Below, one piece after another: positions 50,943 to 60,598 of a stretch of DNA of 64,000 nucleotides. A program made the position numbers and the translations under genes. The stretch's first letter is position 1; each line of letters starts with the position of its first letter. This DNA is from Cryobacterium glucosi (lineage in GTDB: Bacteria > Actinomycetota > Actinomycetes > Actinomycetales > Microbacteriaceae): assembly GCF_004402235.1 (NCBI RefSeq), contig NZ_SOFS01000005.1:62001-126000 (forward strand), in the 5' to 3' direction. The notes below the pieces were generated by a model, which worked only from the letters and a program-made list of their open reading frames with translations, had not been told where the DNA came from and did not search any database.

Positions 50943-52079
50943 ATGGGGGACAAGTATGGCCTCGGCCGGGTTCGGTGTCACGTGGTGAGCGAGTCGAACG
51001 CTGCGAACACGAGCGAGCCGGTTCGGCTGGCCAGGTCGACGCTGGACGCGGGCGACAAAGACCTGCGCGCGGTGGCCGACCATGCGTTCCAGGTGAACGG
51101 GAACACCCAGGAGGCCCTGCGACTGGCGATCGCGCTCGGCGTTCGGCTTGACGGGGCGGGACCGGGTTCCGGGCGAACCGAACGGCTCTTCGACACGCTG
51201 GCCACGGTCGCGGCGGCAGACCTGACCGCTGCCCGCGTCGTGGAGGCGCACCTGGATGCGCTCTCGATCCTGGAACAGGCCGCTGAGTCCGGCAGTGGAA
51301 TCCACGTCGAATCCGGGAACGGTCGGACGTGGGGTGTGTTCGCGGCGGAAGGACGCGGCACGCGCCTCGAGGCGCGCCAGACCGAGTCCGGCTGGCGGCT
51401 CGACGGTGTCAAGCCGTGGTGCTCGCTCGACGGCGCCCTCAGCCACGCGCTCGTCACCGCGCACACCTCGGAGACCACGCGTCGCTTGTTCGCCGTCGAC
51501 CTCCGCGTGCCGGGAATCACGGTGTCGGACGGCTCCTGGGTGGCCAGGGGACTCGCATCGCTTCCGAGTGGTCCGGTCGACTTTCGCGGCGTTCCGGCAG
51601 TGCCGGTCGGCGCAGACGGCTGGTACCTCGACCGACCGGGCTTCGCGTGGGGAGGGATCGGTGTCGCAGCCTGCTGGTGGGGCGGGGCCGTCGGCGTCGC
51701 CAGACGCGTCTACCGGGAGGCCGGGGAGCGCACGCCGGATCAGGTCAGTCTTGCTCATCTTGGCGCGATTGACATGCTCCTGACGGCATCGGGGCAGGCA
51801 CTCGCGGCCGCTGCGAGCGCGATCGACGACGGGACCGCGACCGGCACACTCGGGGCCGTGCGTGCGGCGCGCGTGCGGGGGATCGTCGCGCGCACCGCAG
51901 AGCAGGTGATCGAGCGGGCCGGGCATGCCCTGGGGCCGGAACCCCTGGCCTTCGACGCGCGCCACGCCCAGCGTGTCGCCGATCTGCAGTTGTACATTCG
52001 ACAGCATCACGCTGAACGCGACGAGGCCAGGCTTGGAGCTCTGCTGCTCGATGGTGCTCGCGGAGTCTCACCGTGGTGA
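50943..52079 (+). CDS. Acyl-CoA dehydrogenase-like flavoprotein
   Basis: A 378-residue ACAD-fold protein. The middle beta domain is visible (WGVFAAEG, WRLDGVKPWCSLDGALSHALVTA) and the C-terminal helical domain contains R-RVRGIVARTAEQVIERAGHALG and AQRVADLQLYIRQHHAERD. The classical catalytic Glu could not be placed with certainty, so activity may differ. GTG 50982/50985 are alternative starts. Overlap with the next gene (GTG 52073 within its 3' end) shows an operon with a deacetylase-methyltransferase and a glycosyltransferase. Confidence 0.8.
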   Translation: MGDKYGLGRVRCHVVSESNAANTSEPVRLARSTLDAGDKDLRAVADHAFQVNGNTQEALRLAIALGVRLDGAGPGSGRTERLFDTLATVAAADLTAARVVEAHLDALSILEQAAESGSGIHVESGNGRTWGVFAAEGRGTRLEARQTESGWRLDGVKPWCSLDGALSHALVTAHTSETTRRLFAVDLRVPGITVSDGSWVARGLASLPSGPVDFRGVPAVPVGADGWYLDRPGFAWGGIGVAACWWGGAVGVARRVYREAGERTPDQVSLAHLGAIDMLLTASGQALAAAASAIDDGTATGTLGAVRAARVRGIVARTAEQVIERAGHALGPEPLAFDARHAQRVADLQLYIRQHHAERDEARLGALLLDGARGVSPW

Positions 52080-53497
52080 TCTTCAGCCATCGGGACCTCG
52101 GCACCGCCGAGCAGGCCTGGGCCGGCGCTCCCTGGATCACGGCTGCGGCGCGGCTTGACCTCGACGACCTCGCCCGGCTGATCATCGTCGCGGCGCATCC
52201 CGACGACGAGACCCTCGGTGCCGGCGGGCTCCTCTCCGGTGCGACGCGACGCGGGATCCCGGTCGATGTCCTTGTCCTCAGCGACGGTGAAGCGTCCCAT
52301 CCGGAATCCCCGACGCATAGCCAGGGTCGCCTTTCACGTGTGCGCAGGACAGAGGTGACGGATGCGGTGGCGCACCTGGCGCCATCCGCTCGCCTGCACT
52401 TCGCCGGACTGCCGGACGGCGACCTCGAGAGGAACAGGGAGGCGGCGGCGCGGGCGCTGGCATCCGTGCTCGGGCCGCCGTCTTCCGGCGCGGAGAAGAT
52501 CACGGAAGGCTCAGCCGCGGGCACCTGGATTGTCGCACCGTGGCGGGCCGACGGGCATCCCGACCACGCGCTCGCCGGCGACGTGGCAGCGGCCGGAGCG
52601 GCATGGTCGGGCGCCCGCCTGCTCGAGTACCCGATCTGGGCCTGGCACTGGTCGACACCGGACGGGGAATGGCCGCTGGGCCTGATCCGCAGGTTCGATC
52701 TCTCTCCCGAGGACCACGCGCGGAAGCTGCAGGCGCTCGCGCTGCACCGCAGCCAGGTGCTGGCGTTGTCCGACGAACCCGGAGACGAGGCCGTCGTGCC
52801 GCCGGCGATGGCCGCCCATTTCGCGAGGGGCTTCGAGATCTTCGTCGACGGCACCGCAGCGGAGGCACCGTCCCCGGATGCGAGCGGGACAGCGAGCCTG
52901 GCGAGATCTTTCTTCGACGAGTTTTACCGGGAGGCGCGAGACCCGTGGGGCTTCGAGACGCGTTGGTACGAACGTCGGAAACGCGCGCTGACCCTCGCTG
53001 CGCTGCCGCGCGAACGATTCGGTGCCGCCCTGGAGCTCGGCTGCTCGATCGGAGTATTCACGGCCGACCTCGCCGCCCGGTGCGACACCGTGATGGCCGT
53101 CGATATCGCGGAGCAACCGCTCTCGATTGCCCGCGAACGGCTCGCCGGGCGCCCCGGCGTCCGCTTCGCACGGATGACCCTGCCCGGTGAATGGCCCTCC
53201 GGAGTCTTCGACCTCATCGTCGTATCCGAAGTCGGCTACTACCTGGCGACCGCAGACCTGGAACGGTTCTTCCAGCGCTGCCGGGACAGCCTCGCCCCCG
53301 GCGGAGTCCTCCTCGCCTGCCATTGGAGGCATCCGGTTCCCGAGTATCCGCTCAGCGGCGACCGGGTTCACGACATGCTCGCGACGGTGCCCGGCCTCGT
53401 GCGAACCGTCGAGCATCGCGAAAGTGACTTCCTGCTTGAGGTGTGGCAGCCCGAGCCGGCACGATCCGTGGCCCAGCACGAGGGACTCGTCCCATGA
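52073..53497 (+). CDS. PIG-L deacetylase fused to SAM-dependent methyltransferase
   Basis: The 474-residue product has two catalytic domains. Residues about 35-250 are a PIG-L/LmbE zinc deacetylase with AAHPDDETLGAGG and the second-histidine region PWRADGHPDHAL. Residues about 280-460 are a NodS-like methyltransferase with FFDEFYREARDPWGFE, ALELGCSIGVFT and VDIAEQPLSIA. Such fusion implies sequential de-N-acetylation and methylation, possibly of an amino sugar. It overlaps both neighbours, including the ATGA into the glycosyltransferase. Confidence 0.88.
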   Translation: MVIFSHRDLGTAEQAWAGAPWITAAARLDLDDLARLIIVAAHPDDETLGAGGLLSGATRRGIPVDVLVLSDGEASHPESPTHSQGRLSRVRRTEVTDAVAHLAPSARLHFAGLPDGDLERNREAAARALASVLGPPSSGAEKITEGSAAGTWIVAPWRADGHPDHALAGDVAAAGAAWSGARLLEYPIWAWHWSTPDGEWPLGLIRRFDLSPEDHARKLQALALHRSQVLALSDEPGDEAVVPPAMAAHFARGFEIFVDGTAAEAPSPDASGTASLARSFFDEFYREARDPWGFETRWYERRKRALTLAALPRERFGAALELGCSIGVFTADLAARCDTVMAVDIAEQPLSIARERLAGRPGVRFARMTLPGEWPSGVFDLIVVSEVGYYLATADLERFFQRCRDSLAPGGVLLACHWRHPVPEYPLSGDRVHDMLATVPGLVRTVEHRESDFLLEVWQPEPARSVAQHEGLVP

Positions 53498-54261
53498 TCG
53501 GGCCCGGTGAAATCGACCACCTGGTCATCGTCATCCCCGCGCACAACGAGGAGGAACTGCTTCCTCGGTGCCTCGCCGCGGTGGGGGCCGCGATCGAGCC
53601 CGTGGTCGCGACCCTCGATCCGGCGCCGCCGATCGTGTCGGTCGTGATCGTGCTCGACCGCTGTACGGACGGGACCGAGACCATTGCCGCGGGTTTTCCG
53701 GGCGTGCATCTGGTCCGCAGTGACACGGGAGGCGTCGGTGCGGCACGGCGTGCGGGCGTCCGCGGCGTCCTGAAGACCCCTGCGGACTTCACGGGTCGTA
53801 CCTGGATCGCGTCGACGGATGCCGATTCAGCCGTCCCGGAGAACTGGCTCGCGAGCCAGCTTGCCTTCGCCAGGAACGATGTGCATCTGGTTCTCGGCAC
53901 CGTCGAGCCGGACGAGTGCCTCGACGGCGAAATGCGCGCTCGCTGGGCGGCAGAGCAGTGGCTCGTCGAGGGACATCCGCACGTGCACGGGGCCAATCTC
54001 GGTGTGCGGGCAGACCGGTACCTCGCTGCCGGGGAATTCCCCGGTATCGACGCCGACGAGGACATTGCACTCGTCGCTGCACTGCGGAGGCTGCGGGTGT
54101 GCGAGATCCGCACGGCACGCATCCCGGTTCGTACGAGTGGGCGACTCGTCGGACGCACGCCCGGGGGTTTCGCCGGCTACCTGCGCGCTCAGACCGCTCG
54201 CCTCCCCGTCATCATGGAGACGGGTGTTCTGCAGGTCGACGACGCCGGCGCCCTTCCGTGA
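53494..54261 (+). CDS. Family-2 glycosyltransferase (cytoplasmic)
   Basis: A 255-residue GT-A enzyme without membrane helices. IVIPAHNEEELLPRCL is the nucleotide-binding N-terminus, VVIVLDRCTDGT and ASTDADSAVP (DxD) follow, with GANLGVRADRYLAAGEF and DEDIALV as acceptor/base region. ATG 53494 overlaps the upstream TGA. It is the last gene of the deacetylase cassette and converges on the GGDEF-EAL gene 9 bp away. Confidence 0.88.
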   Translation: MIGPGEIDHLVIVIPAHNEEELLPRCLAAVGAAIEPVVATLDPAPPIVSVVIVLDRCTDGTETIAAGFPGVHLVRSDTGGVGAARRAGVRGVLKTPADFTGRTWIASTDADSAVPENWLASQLAFARNDVHLVLGTVEPDECLDGEMRARWAAEQWLVEGHPHVHGANLGVRADRYLAAGEFPGIDADEDIALVAALRRLRVCEIRTARIPVRTSGRLVGRTPGGFAGYLRAQTARLPVIMETGVLQVDDAGALP

Positions 54262-54270
54262 GCGAACCAC

Positions 54271-56559
54271 TCAGCCTGATATGTGGCCCAGAGCGCTTCC
54301 ATCCAACGCTCTCGCGGCGAACCAGTCTTCCAGCTCGGCCGCAGGCACAGGGTGGGACATCAGAAACCCCTGAGCGACATCGCAGCCGAAGCCGATGAGC
54401 TCCGAGTATGCCGTAGCGTCCTCCACGCCCTCGGCCACCATGCGCAGGCCGAGGCTGTGTGCCATGTCGATGGTCGAGACGACGAGGGCCGTTGCGCGAG
54501 GATCGTCCTTCATCGGGATGATGAAGGACTTGTCGAGTTTGAGCTCGTCGATCGGCAGGTCACGCAGGTACGCCAGGGAGCTGTACCCGGTCCCGAAGTC
54601 ATCGATGGAGATCCGAATTCCCGTCGCCTGCAACCGGGTGAGGATGCTGCGCGCGCGTTCCCGGTCGGAGAGGAGGAAATCTTCGGTGATCTCCAGGACC
54701 AGCACTGTGGGGGACAGGCCACGCGACGACAGCATCGCGCTGATCCGTTCGGGCAGCACCGTGTCGATCAGGGAACTCGGGGACATGTTGACCGCCATCG
54801 TCAGCGTCCGGCCCTGGCCAGACCAGGTTGCGGCCTGGTCAAGGGCCTCACGCAGCACGATCTCGGTCATCGCATGCATCAGCCCTGACTCCTCGACGAG
54901 ATCGAGGAAATCGTCGGGTTGCAACAAACCCCTCGTCGGGTGGTTCCAGCGGACCAGGGCCTCGACCCCGCAGACGTCCCCGGTTTTGAGGTCGATCTTG
55001 GGCTGGTAGTGCAGCACCAGCTGGTCATCGACGAGCGCGAAGCGCAACTCCTCGAGCAGGTGCAGCCGATCCTCCCCGTGATTGTCGTCGGTGCCCCGGT
55101 AGACGTGGTGGCCGCTGTGGGTCGCCTTCGCCGTGTACATCGCCATGTCCGCCTTGCGGAGCAGCATGGTCAGGTCCTCGCCCTGGTCGGGGTACCCGGC
55201 GATCCCGATACTGGCGCTGGCCTGAACCGAGATGCCCGCGAGGATGAACGGCTGGGCCAGGGTCGCGCGCAGCTTCCAGGCCACCGCTTCCGCCCTGACC
55301 GAATCCGAACCGTCGAGAAAGATCACGAACTCGTCGCCGCCTACGCGCGCGAAGAGATCCTCGGTGCGCAGCTGACCGGAAATCCGGCCGGCGACCTGGA
55401 ACAGGAGCAGGTCACCGACATCGTGACCGAGACTGTCGTTGACCTCCTTGAACTTGTCGAGGTCGAGAAGGAGGAGCGCGCTCGTCCGGTGCGGATTCGC
55501 GGCCAGCCGGGCGGGCACATCGGCGTAGAGGGCGCGGCGGTTGGGCAGCCCCGTGAGCTCATCGGTCCGCGCCTGGCGATGCGCATCCGCAATACGGATG
55601 CGCTGGCGAAAGATCAGGGGCAGTGCCGCCACGGTGAGGGTCAGGGCCGCCAGGACGACGGCGAGCGGAGAGATCTTCAGCTGGGTTCCCATGATCAGGA
55701 CCAGGAGACCCGCGGCCGTGGCGATCGCGGGAACCGTCTGTTCGGGGATCGCCCACGTCGACTGGCGAGGGTGCGAGCCGAGGCGGGCCTCCCTGTCGAC
55801 CGAAGACGCGATCAGGGCGAGGCTCAGGGGCCAGCCGATGTCGAGGGGGCTGCCGATGACGTAGAGGCCGTTCAGGTGCAGGGACACGCTGATGATGTCG
55901 GCGGCCGTGAAGACAGCGAGACCGAGAACAAGGAGGGTCCAGCCCGGGCCGATGGAGGTGCCGTGGGAGGCTGCAATCCCGACGAAGAAGGCCACCAGCA
56001 GGACATCTCCGAGCGGATACGCAAATGCGACGGTCGTGGCGAACGATCCCGGGGTCGCGAGGGCCGCCTTGAGGATCGGATCGAGCAGCACGGCCAACAG
56101 GGCGGCCGCACCGAGAGACCCGACGGCGCTGTCCAGGACGATCGGAGACGCGAGACCCCGGATTGTGCGCCTCGCGAGAACGACGAGTGCCGCGAACATG
56201 AGCGGGTAGAAGCCGAGGAAGCCGACATCCGCCCAGGACGGACGCGGCAGGGATTCGCCTCCGGTCGTCGCCAGTGCGAAGAACGTGTCTCCGGCCGCCA
56301 GGACCGTCACGGCGGCGGTCATCAGGTGCAGGTCCCTGCGCCGGGACCGTGTCCGGCCGATCGCAATCCAGCACACGACGACGGGAATCCACAACGCGAA
56401 GAATCCGAGTACGAGCGAACTCGCGTCGCCTGCGGTACCGAAGATCGTGGCGACAGCGAAGGCAGCCACAATCAGCCCGAGGGTCCAGTTCGGCCATCGG
56501 CCGAATCGGCTCGTCCCTCGAGACGCGCTGACGCGCTCCGTGCTGGTATCGGCTGGCAT
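54271..56559 (-). CDS. GGDEF-EAL membrane protein (cyclic-di-GMP turnover)
   Basis: A 762-residue protein with eight or more N-terminal membrane helices (about 20-320), a GGDEF domain (about 330-490, intact VGGDEF) and an EAL domain (about 505-750, intact VEALVRW, later DDFGTGYSSL and KLDKSFI). Both active-site signatures appear complete, so it may both make and degrade cyclic-di-GMP. ATG 56559 follows GAGAGGGAG. Divergent from the PBP gene. Confidence 0.9.
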   Translation of the reverse strand: MPADTSTERVSASRGTSRFGRWPNWTLGLIVAAFAVATIFGTAGDASSLVLGFFALWIPVVVCWIAIGRTRSRRRDLHLMTAAVTVLAAGDTFFALATTGGESLPRPSWADVGFLGFYPLMFAALVVLARRTIRGLASPIVLDSAVGSLGAAALLAVLLDPILKAALATPGSFATTVAFAYPLGDVLLVAFFVGIAASHGTSIGPGWTLLVLGLAVFTAADIISVSLHLNGLYVIGSPLDIGWPLSLALIASSVDREARLGSHPRQSTWAIPEQTVPAIATAAGLLVLIMGTQLKISPLAVVLAALTLTVAALPLIFRQRIRIADAHRQARTDELTGLPNRRALYADVPARLAANPHRTSALLLLDLDKFKEVNDSLGHDVGDLLLFQVAGRISGQLRTEDLFARVGGDEFVIFLDGSDSVRAEAVAWKLRATLAQPFILAGISVQASASIGIAGYPDQGEDLTMLLRKADMAMYTAKATHSGHHVYRGTDDNHGEDRLHLLEELRFALVDDQLVLHYQPKIDLKTGDVCGVEALVRWNHPTRGLLQPDDFLDLVEESGLMHAMTEIVLREALDQAATWSGQGRTLTMAVNMSPSSLIDTVLPERISAMLSSRGLSPTVLVLEITEDFLLSDRERARSILTRLQATGIRISIDDFGTGYSSLAYLRDLPIDELKLDKSFIIPMKDDPRATALVVSTIDMAHSLGLRMVAEGVEDATAYSELIGFGCDVAQGFLMSHPVPAAELEDWFAARALDGSALGHISG

Positions 56560-56702
56560 AGATCTCCCTCTCGATAAACCTAGCTGCGTCGGTCGCCTTC
56601 GAAATGAACCCCGGCGTGCGGCATCTTCGGGATAGATTGGTCCCGGGGGAGCCAGTGCGGCAGCGAATTTGCCGCATGGCCGGGCATAAAATTGGGGGAT
56701 AC

Positions 56703-59258
56703 GTGTACGGAAAACCAAATACCAGGCGGAATTTTGAAGCGGTCGGCGGATTGCTGGGTTTTGTCGGGACGAGTGTCGTTGCCGGTGTTCTCGTGGCGGC
56801 CGCGGTTACTCCCGCCCTGGGCCTCTCCGGCCTTGCTGCGACAAACGCGATCACTGTTTTCGAGAACCTGCCCGATTACCTGAAGATCGACCAGCTCTCG
56901 CAGAAGAGCAACATCTACGCGACCACGAGCACCGGCGTCCCCTATCTCCTGGCCTCGTTCTACGACCAGAACCGCGTCGAGGTCGCCTCGGATGCGATCA
57001 ACCAGTTCGTCAAGGATGCCGCGACCTCCGGTGAAGACCCCCGGTTCTACGACCACGGCGGCATCGACCTGCAGGGCACAGTGACCGGGATCGTCACGAC
57101 TGTCGCCACCGGTGATGTTCGCGGTGGGTCTTCGATCACCCAGCAGTACGTGAAGAACGTGCTCGTGCAGAAGTGCGAAGTGCTCACGGATACGCAGAAG
57201 AAGTCGGACTGTTATGACGCCGCGATCGCCAAGACTCCTGATCGCAAGCTCAAGGAGATGCGCCTCGCGATCGGCGTGGAGAAGAAGTACGCGAAGGACG
57301 ACATCCTCCGCCAGTACCTGAACATCACCGGCTTCGGCGGCACCGTCTACGGCATCGAGTCCGCCGCGGAGTACTACTTCGGTTCGACGGCGGCGACGCT
57401 GACGCTCCCGCAGGCCGCGAGCCTCGTCACGATCGTGAACAACCCGGTCAAGTTCCAGCTCGACCAGCCCGACAGCGAGACCAACGGCGCCGCGAACGGC
57501 TACGCCGCGAACAAGGACCGCCGCGACTACATCCTCGACCAGATGCTCAAGTACGGCAAGATCAACCAGGCCGACCACGATGCCGCGATCGCCACGGCCA
57601 TCGAGCCCAGCATCCACGTGCCCTCGACCGGCTGCCAGACCGCCGGCGGCAGTGCCTTCTTCTGCGACCTCGTCGTGAATACCCTGCAGAACGACCCGAC
57701 CTTCGGAGCCGACGACACCACCCGGATGGCCAACTTCCGCCGCGGCGGGTTCAACGTCTACACGACCCTCGACCTCGACATGCAGCAGGCCGCCGAGGCC
57801 ACGATGAAGGCCAACGTTCCTGACACCTACCCCGGCTGGGACGTCGGTGGCGTGATCGTCAGCGTCGGAGTCGGCACCGGCAAGGTTCTCGCCATGACGC
57901 AGAACAAGGACTACAGCCAGGACCCGGATGTGCCGATCACCGGGTCGAACCTGACCGGGATCAACTACAACACCAACGTCGACCAGGGCGGTTCCCACGG
58001 GTTCCAGCCCGGATCGACGTACAAGGTGTTCACCCTCGCCGAGTGGCTGACCGAGGGCCACTCGCTCAATGAGCGGGTCGACTCCCGGCGCAAGGCCAAC
58101 TGGGGCACCTTCCGCGACAGCTGCGCGACCGGCGGCACCGTGAGCTTCCCCGGCTACAACCCCAAGAACGACTCGAACGAATCCGGCGCCAACTACAGCG
58201 CCCTGCAGTCGACGATCGGGTCCATCAACACCGGCTTCATCGGCATGGCCAAGAAACTCGACCTGTGCGGCATCCGCAAGACCGCCGAGGCCTTCGACGT
58301 CACGCGCGCCGACGGCGCCCCGCTCGAGCAGGGTGCCTCAGCGGTGCTCGGCACCAACGAGGTCGCGCCCCTGAGCATGGCGGTCGCCTTCGCCGGCATC
58401 GCCAACAAGGGCACCACCTGCAGCCCGATCGTGATCGACCACATCACCGGCTCCGACGGAACGGCGCTTGCCGTTCCGCAGTCGGCGTGCCACCAGTCGG
58501 TCGATCCGAACGTCGCCGCCGGCATGACGACCGCGATGCAGCAGGTCATGGCGAGCGGAACCGGATCCGCCTCGTTCAAGGCGACCAGTCCGAAGTCGCC
58601 GATGATCGGCAAGACCGGGACCACAGACGGCAACAAGGACACCTGGATGAGCGGGGCGAGCACGACCGTCGCCACCGTCGCCGGCGTGATGAGCGTCACG
58701 GGTGACAGGGATCAGCGCACCACCTCCTTCAACGGCCAGCAGGCCGCGACGGCACGGCATCGGATGTGGCCGGACGTGATGAGCGTCGCGAATGCGAAGT
58801 ATCCCGGCGTTGCCTTTCCCGCGGCCTCCGGCGCGGTGATCAACGCCGCCCAGGTGTCCATTCCTGACCTCCGCGGCAAGAGCCTCAGCCAGGCGCAGTC
58901 GACCCTGGAATCCGCAGGCTTCCTCTTCGTGAATGGCGGAACCATCGACTCCGAGCTGCCTGCCGGCGTTGTCGCGAACACCGAGCCCGGTGGGGGAGCA
59001 AGCGCGGCCCGCGGCGCTGCCGTGACGGTGCGCACGAGCAACGCCGCGCTCGTCGTCGTACCGGACGTCTCGGGCAAACGTGAAGTCGAAGCCCGCGCCG
59101 CCCTGTCGAACTTCACCGTGGTGAAGAACGAAACCGATGTGAAAGACCCCGCTCTCGTCGGCACGGTCGTCACGACGTCGCCACCGGCCGGCAGCGCCGC
59201 CAGACCTGGGGATGCCGTCACGATCGTCGTCGGCCGGCTGGCCGCCGCGGGAGGCTGA
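56703..59258 (+). CDS. Class A penicillin-binding protein with PASTA repeats
   Basis: An 851-residue bifunctional enzyme. Membrane helix about 14-38; GT51 transglycosylase with EDPRFYDHGG (about 111) and GGSSITQQY (about 141); transpeptidase with Ser438-x-x-Lys441 (GSTYK), SIN and KTG at 637-639; two PASTA domains at about 715-851. GTG 56703 follows TTGGGGGATAC. It builds and cross-links peptidoglycan; PASTA domains bind muropeptides and often report to PknB-type signalling. Confidence 0.92.
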   Translation: MYGKPNTRRNFEAVGGLLGFVGTSVVAGVLVAAAVTPALGLSGLAATNAITVFENLPDYLKIDQLSQKSNIYATTSTGVPYLLASFYDQNRVEVASDAINQFVKDAATSGEDPRFYDHGGIDLQGTVTGIVTTVATGDVRGGSSITQQYVKNVLVQKCEVLTDTQKKSDCYDAAIAKTPDRKLKEMRLAIGVEKKYAKDDILRQYLNITGFGGTVYGIESAAEYYFGSTAATLTLPQAASLVTIVNNPVKFQLDQPDSETNGAANGYAANKDRRDYILDQMLKYGKINQADHDAAIATAIEPSIHVPSTGCQTAGGSAFFCDLVVNTLQNDPTFGADDTTRMANFRRGGFNVYTTLDLDMQQAAEATMKANVPDTYPGWDVGGVIVSVGVGTGKVLAMTQNKDYSQDPDVPITGSNLTGINYNTNVDQGGSHGFQPGSTYKVFTLAEWLTEGHSLNERVDSRRKANWGTFRDSCATGGTVSFPGYNPKNDSNESGANYSALQSTIGSINTGFIGMAKKLDLCGIRKTAEAFDVTRADGAPLEQGASAVLGTNEVAPLSMAVAFAGIANKGTTCSPIVIDHITGSDGTALAVPQSACHQSVDPNVAAGMTTAMQQVMASGTGSASFKATSPKSPMIGKTGTTDGNKDTWMSGASTTVATVAGVMSVTGDRDQRTTSFNGQQAATARHRMWPDVMSVANAKYPGVAFPAASGAVINAAQVSIPDLRGKSLSQAQSTLESAGFLFVNGGTIDSELPAGVVANTEPGGGASAARGAAVTVRTSNAALVVVPDVSGKREVEARAALSNFTVVKNETDVKDPALVGTVVTTSPPAGSAARPGDAVTIVVGRLAAAGG

Positions 59259-59299
59259 GCCGGCGCACTGTCTGCGCTCACTTCGGCGCGAGGAGAAGA

Positions 59300-60589
59300 T
59301 CAGCTGCTGGGCCCGCGAGGCTCCCGGCCGGACAGGACCCCGGCGAACAGCAGGGTGAGCACACCGGCCACAGGCACGACGAGCAGGCCGAGCCGGAGCG
59401 AGGACGCGTCGGCGATCGCGCCGACCACGGGCGGCGAGACGAGGAAACCGACCCTGAGAAGCCAGGCGAGGATCGTCAGCCCGGAGCCAGGGCGGAAGCC
59501 AGGAAGCTCGTCCGCCGCATGCATGGCCGCCGGGATCAGGGTCGCGACCCCGAGTCCTGCGAGGCCGAATCCGACCACGGTGCCCAGGACCGACGGGACC
59601 AGGAGGGCGCTTCCCATGCCGACACAGACGATCACGCCGCCCGTTCTCGCGACCGCGCGCTGGCCGAACCGGTCGACGAGCCGATCGCCGAGCATCCGCC
59701 CGATGAACTGCATGCCCTGGAGCGCGATGAAGCCGAGGCCCGCGACGAAGGCTGATGCGCCGAGGTCGACGGAGAGGTAAATGGCCGACCAGGAGCTGCC
59801 GGCGTCCTCGACGATGGCCCCGGACGCCGCGATGAGCACGAGGGCGAGGAGCACCGCGTATTTCGCCAACACGCCCACCGCTCGTCCGGTGCGCGTCTGC
59901 ACGCCGGCCGAAACATCGGCGGCACGCGTCTCGTCCGGTTCGGGGCCGGACAGGAGCATGCGGTACGACAGCGCGGCCAGGAGGCTGAACAGCACGGCGG
60001 AGAGCGTGAGGTGCACGGCCAGGGGAATGCCGAGCCCGGCGGCGAGGGACCCGAGTGCGCCGCCGGATACCGCACCGATGCTCCAGACAGCGTGGAACGA
60101 GTTGAGGATGGAGCGTTTGTACAGTCGCTGCACCCTCAGCGCGTGTGAGTTCTGGGCGACGTCGGTGATCGAGTCCATCGCGCCGGCCAGGAACAATCCG
60201 GCCGCGAGCGGAAGCCAGGCCGGGGCCACCCCGGCAAGCAGGATGCCGACCGCGGTGAACACCGTGGCGACGATCGCCACCCGGGAGGAGCGGAACCGGC
60301 GCACGAGCATCCCGGCCGTCAACCCGGCGATGAGCGCGCCGAGCGGGTATGCGGCGACCGCGAAGCCGAATTCCGCGTTCGTGAGGCCGAGGTCGGCCTT
60401 GATCTGGGGATAGCGCGGCAACAGGTTCGCAAAGATCGCACCGTTGGTGAAGAAGAGCACGCCGACCGCTATGCGGGCACGGCGGGCCGCTACCGGCGGC
60501 CGCGAGACCGAGGCAGGGGAGGAGCCGCCCGGACCTGAGGTCTCCGCGGTGGTCTCGCCCGTGGTCTCATCCGTGCTCTCAACGTTCAC
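59300..60589 (-). CDS. MFS transporter
   Basis: A 429-residue major facilitator with 12 predicted helices and motif A-like GMLVRRFRSSRVAI between helices 2 and 3. The acidic/Thr-rich cytoplasmic N-terminus (ETTGETTAETSG) is of low complexity. Similar single MFS genes are annotated as drug or sugar exporters without proof. It converges on the PBP gene and is followed upstream by another minus-strand gene. Confidence 0.88.
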   Translation of the reverse strand: MNVESTDETTGETTAETSGPGGSSPASVSRPPVAARRARIAVGVLFFTNGAIFANLLPRYPQIKADLGLTNAEFGFAVAAYPLGALIAGLTAGMLVRRFRSSRVAIVATVFTAVGILLAGVAPAWLPLAAGLFLAGAMDSITDVAQNSHALRVQRLYKRSILNSFHAVWSIGAVSGGALGSLAAGLGIPLAVHLTLSAVLFSLLAALSYRMLLSGPEPDETRAADVSAGVQTRTGRAVGVLAKYAVLLALVLIAASGAIVEDAGSSWSAIYLSVDLGASAFVAGLGFIALQGMQFIGRMLGDRLVDRFGQRAVARTGGVIVCVGMGSALLVPSVLGTVVGFGLAGLGVATLIPAAMHAADELPGFRPGSGLTILAWLLRVGFLVSPPVVGAIADASSLRLGLLVVPVAGVLTLLFAGVLSGREPRGPSS

Positions 60590-60598
60590 GGTCGAAGG

